Shown piece after piece: positions 63,496 through 64,000 of a stretch of DNA of 64,000 nt (the first letter of the stretch is position 1; each line of letters opens with the position of its first letter). Source of the stretch: Streptomyces rimosus (lineage in GTDB: Bacteria; Actinomycetota; Actinomycetes; Streptomycetales; Streptomycetaceae); assembly GCF_008704655.1 (NCBI RefSeq), contig NZ_CP023688.1, forward strand, positions 5,067,001 through 5,131,000. The letters run 5' to 3'. The translations under genes and the position numbers were made by a program. Below the pieces are notes generated by a model that did no database searches, had not been told where the DNA came from, and saw only the letters and a program-made list of their open reading frames with translations.

Positions 63496-64000
63496 GAGGT
63501 CCGCGCGGGTCGGATGCGCCCGGTGACTTCGCCCAGGCCGATACGGGAGCCCTCGGGGCCGGGCGCCCAGGCGGTCAGGGTGACCTCGTCGCCGTCCTCC
63601 AGGAAGGGCCCCTTGCCCTGGGTGAGTTCGAGGAGGCAGCCGAGCTGGTCCGGTTCGGGCCCGGAGACCGTGCCGGAGGCGTAGAGGTCGCCGGTGCGCA
63701 GCGAGGCGCCGTTGACCGTCATGTGGGCGAGCTGCTGGGCGGCCGTCCAGTACATGGCGGAGAACGGCGGGCGGGCGACCGTCTCGCCGTTGATGTCCAC
63801 CTGGATGCGCAGGTCGATGCCGCCCGGCTCGGTGCCGGAGTCGTCCAGGTACGGGAGCGGCGGCACATCGCGGGCGGGCGGTGCCGTACGGGCGTGGTCC
63901 AGCGCGTCCAGCGGTGTGATCCAGGCGGACACCGAGGTCGCGAAGGACTTGCCGAGGAAGGGGCCGAGCGGCACGTACTCCCACGCCTGGATGTCGCGCG
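63492..64000 (-). CDS. Fumarylacetoacetase, C-terminal part (partial)
   Basis: About 169 C-terminal codons; the gene continues beyond the right edge. The segments AWEYVPLGPFLGKSFATSVSAWITPLDAL and LASGTVSG-type LYASGTVSGPEPDQLGCLLELTQGK are those of the last enzyme of tyrosine/homogentisate breakdown, which splits fumarylacetoacetate. The N-terminal barrel is outside the window. Confidence 0.9.
   Translation of the reverse strand, partial: RDIQAWEYVPLGPFLGKSFATSVSAWITPLDALDHARTAPPARDVPPLPYLDDSGTEPGGIDLRIQVDINGETVARPPFSAMYWTAAQQLAHMTVNGASLRTGDLYASGTVSGPEPDQLGCLLELTQGKGPFLEDGDEVTLTAWAPGPEGSRIGLGEVTGRIRPARTS

Overview
The window is high-GC (about 70% or more by eye) actinobacterial DNA, almost certainly Streptomyces. 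Many GTG starts, 4-nt ATGA/GTGA gene overlaps, TANNNT -10 boxes with apparently leaderless genes, and a gene order matching the known Streptomyces coelicolor SCO447x-SCO4575 stretch all support this. The core theme is respiration: cytochrome c maturation (ccdA end, resB, ccsB), the futalosine route to menaquinone (ubiD-like decarboxylase, mqnP, ubiX-like, mqnE, mqnA, mqnC, then the methyltransferase menG and a menJ-like reductase), and a complete 14-gene nuoA-N operon for complex I behind a probable Rex operator. mqnB and mqnD are not in this window.

Layout. 1-3.1 kb: System II cytochrome c biogenesis. 3.1-9.7 kb: an accessory block with an APH-fold kinase, an HTH/TPR-like regulator with divergent small genes, an SRPBCC protein, DUF4291, an oxygenase overlapped by a yeast-type cytosine deaminase, and a small membrane protein. 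9.7-17.6 kb: the first menaquinone cluster, with a DUF4870 protein, a rhomboid protease, an Lrp regulator, an acetyltransferase and a 45-aa basic protein too short for most gene callers. 17.6-19.3 kb: a cysteine-rich leader peptide in front of a DAACS symporter (probable cystine uptake). 19.3-28.5 kb: a lone serine recombinase, then a lipid-flavoured block (hydrolase, TetR regulator, MaoC hydratase, acyl-CoA ligase, secreted lipase, AraC regulator). 28.6-41.8 kb: cold-shock protein, mqnA, an exported esterase, a Ser/Thr kinase, mqnC, a Uma2 protein, menG, an acetyltransferase, the menJ-like reductase, a DUF418 membrane protein and a proline-rich HTH protein. 42-44.5 kb: two exported proteins, an alarmone-synthetase-like protein and an NlpC/P60 hydrolase. 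45.2-61.5 kb: nuo. 61.6-64 kb: exported small proteins, a GPP34 (GOLPH3-like) protein and the end of fumarylacetoacetase.

How the parts work together. MqnA and MqnE make aminodeoxyfutalosine from chorismate, MqnC cyclises dehypoxanthine futalosine, the UbiD/UbiX/MqnP group decarboxylates and prenylates, MenG methylates, and the MenJ-like reductase saturates an isoprene unit. The product is the quinone reduced by the Nuo complex and re-oxidised through the cytochrome branch that ResB/CcsB help assemble.

The least ordinary items are (i) a secreted protein with a 150-residue Lys/Pro/Ala stalk bearing two CPPC motifs and a C-terminal RelA/SpoT-like pyrophosphokinase domain at 42.1-43.3 kb, (ii) a leaderless Cys-codon leader peptide preceded by three alternating CCCAAAG/CTTTGGG arms at 17.7 kb, (iii) a TTACTTNNNNGTAA site shared by a tetR promoter and the divergent maoC/acyl-CoA ligase promoters, and (iv) a one-frame joining of a small regulator-associated protein to an SRPBCC domain at 6.1-6.9 kb. 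All calls come from reading the sequence; no database search was run.
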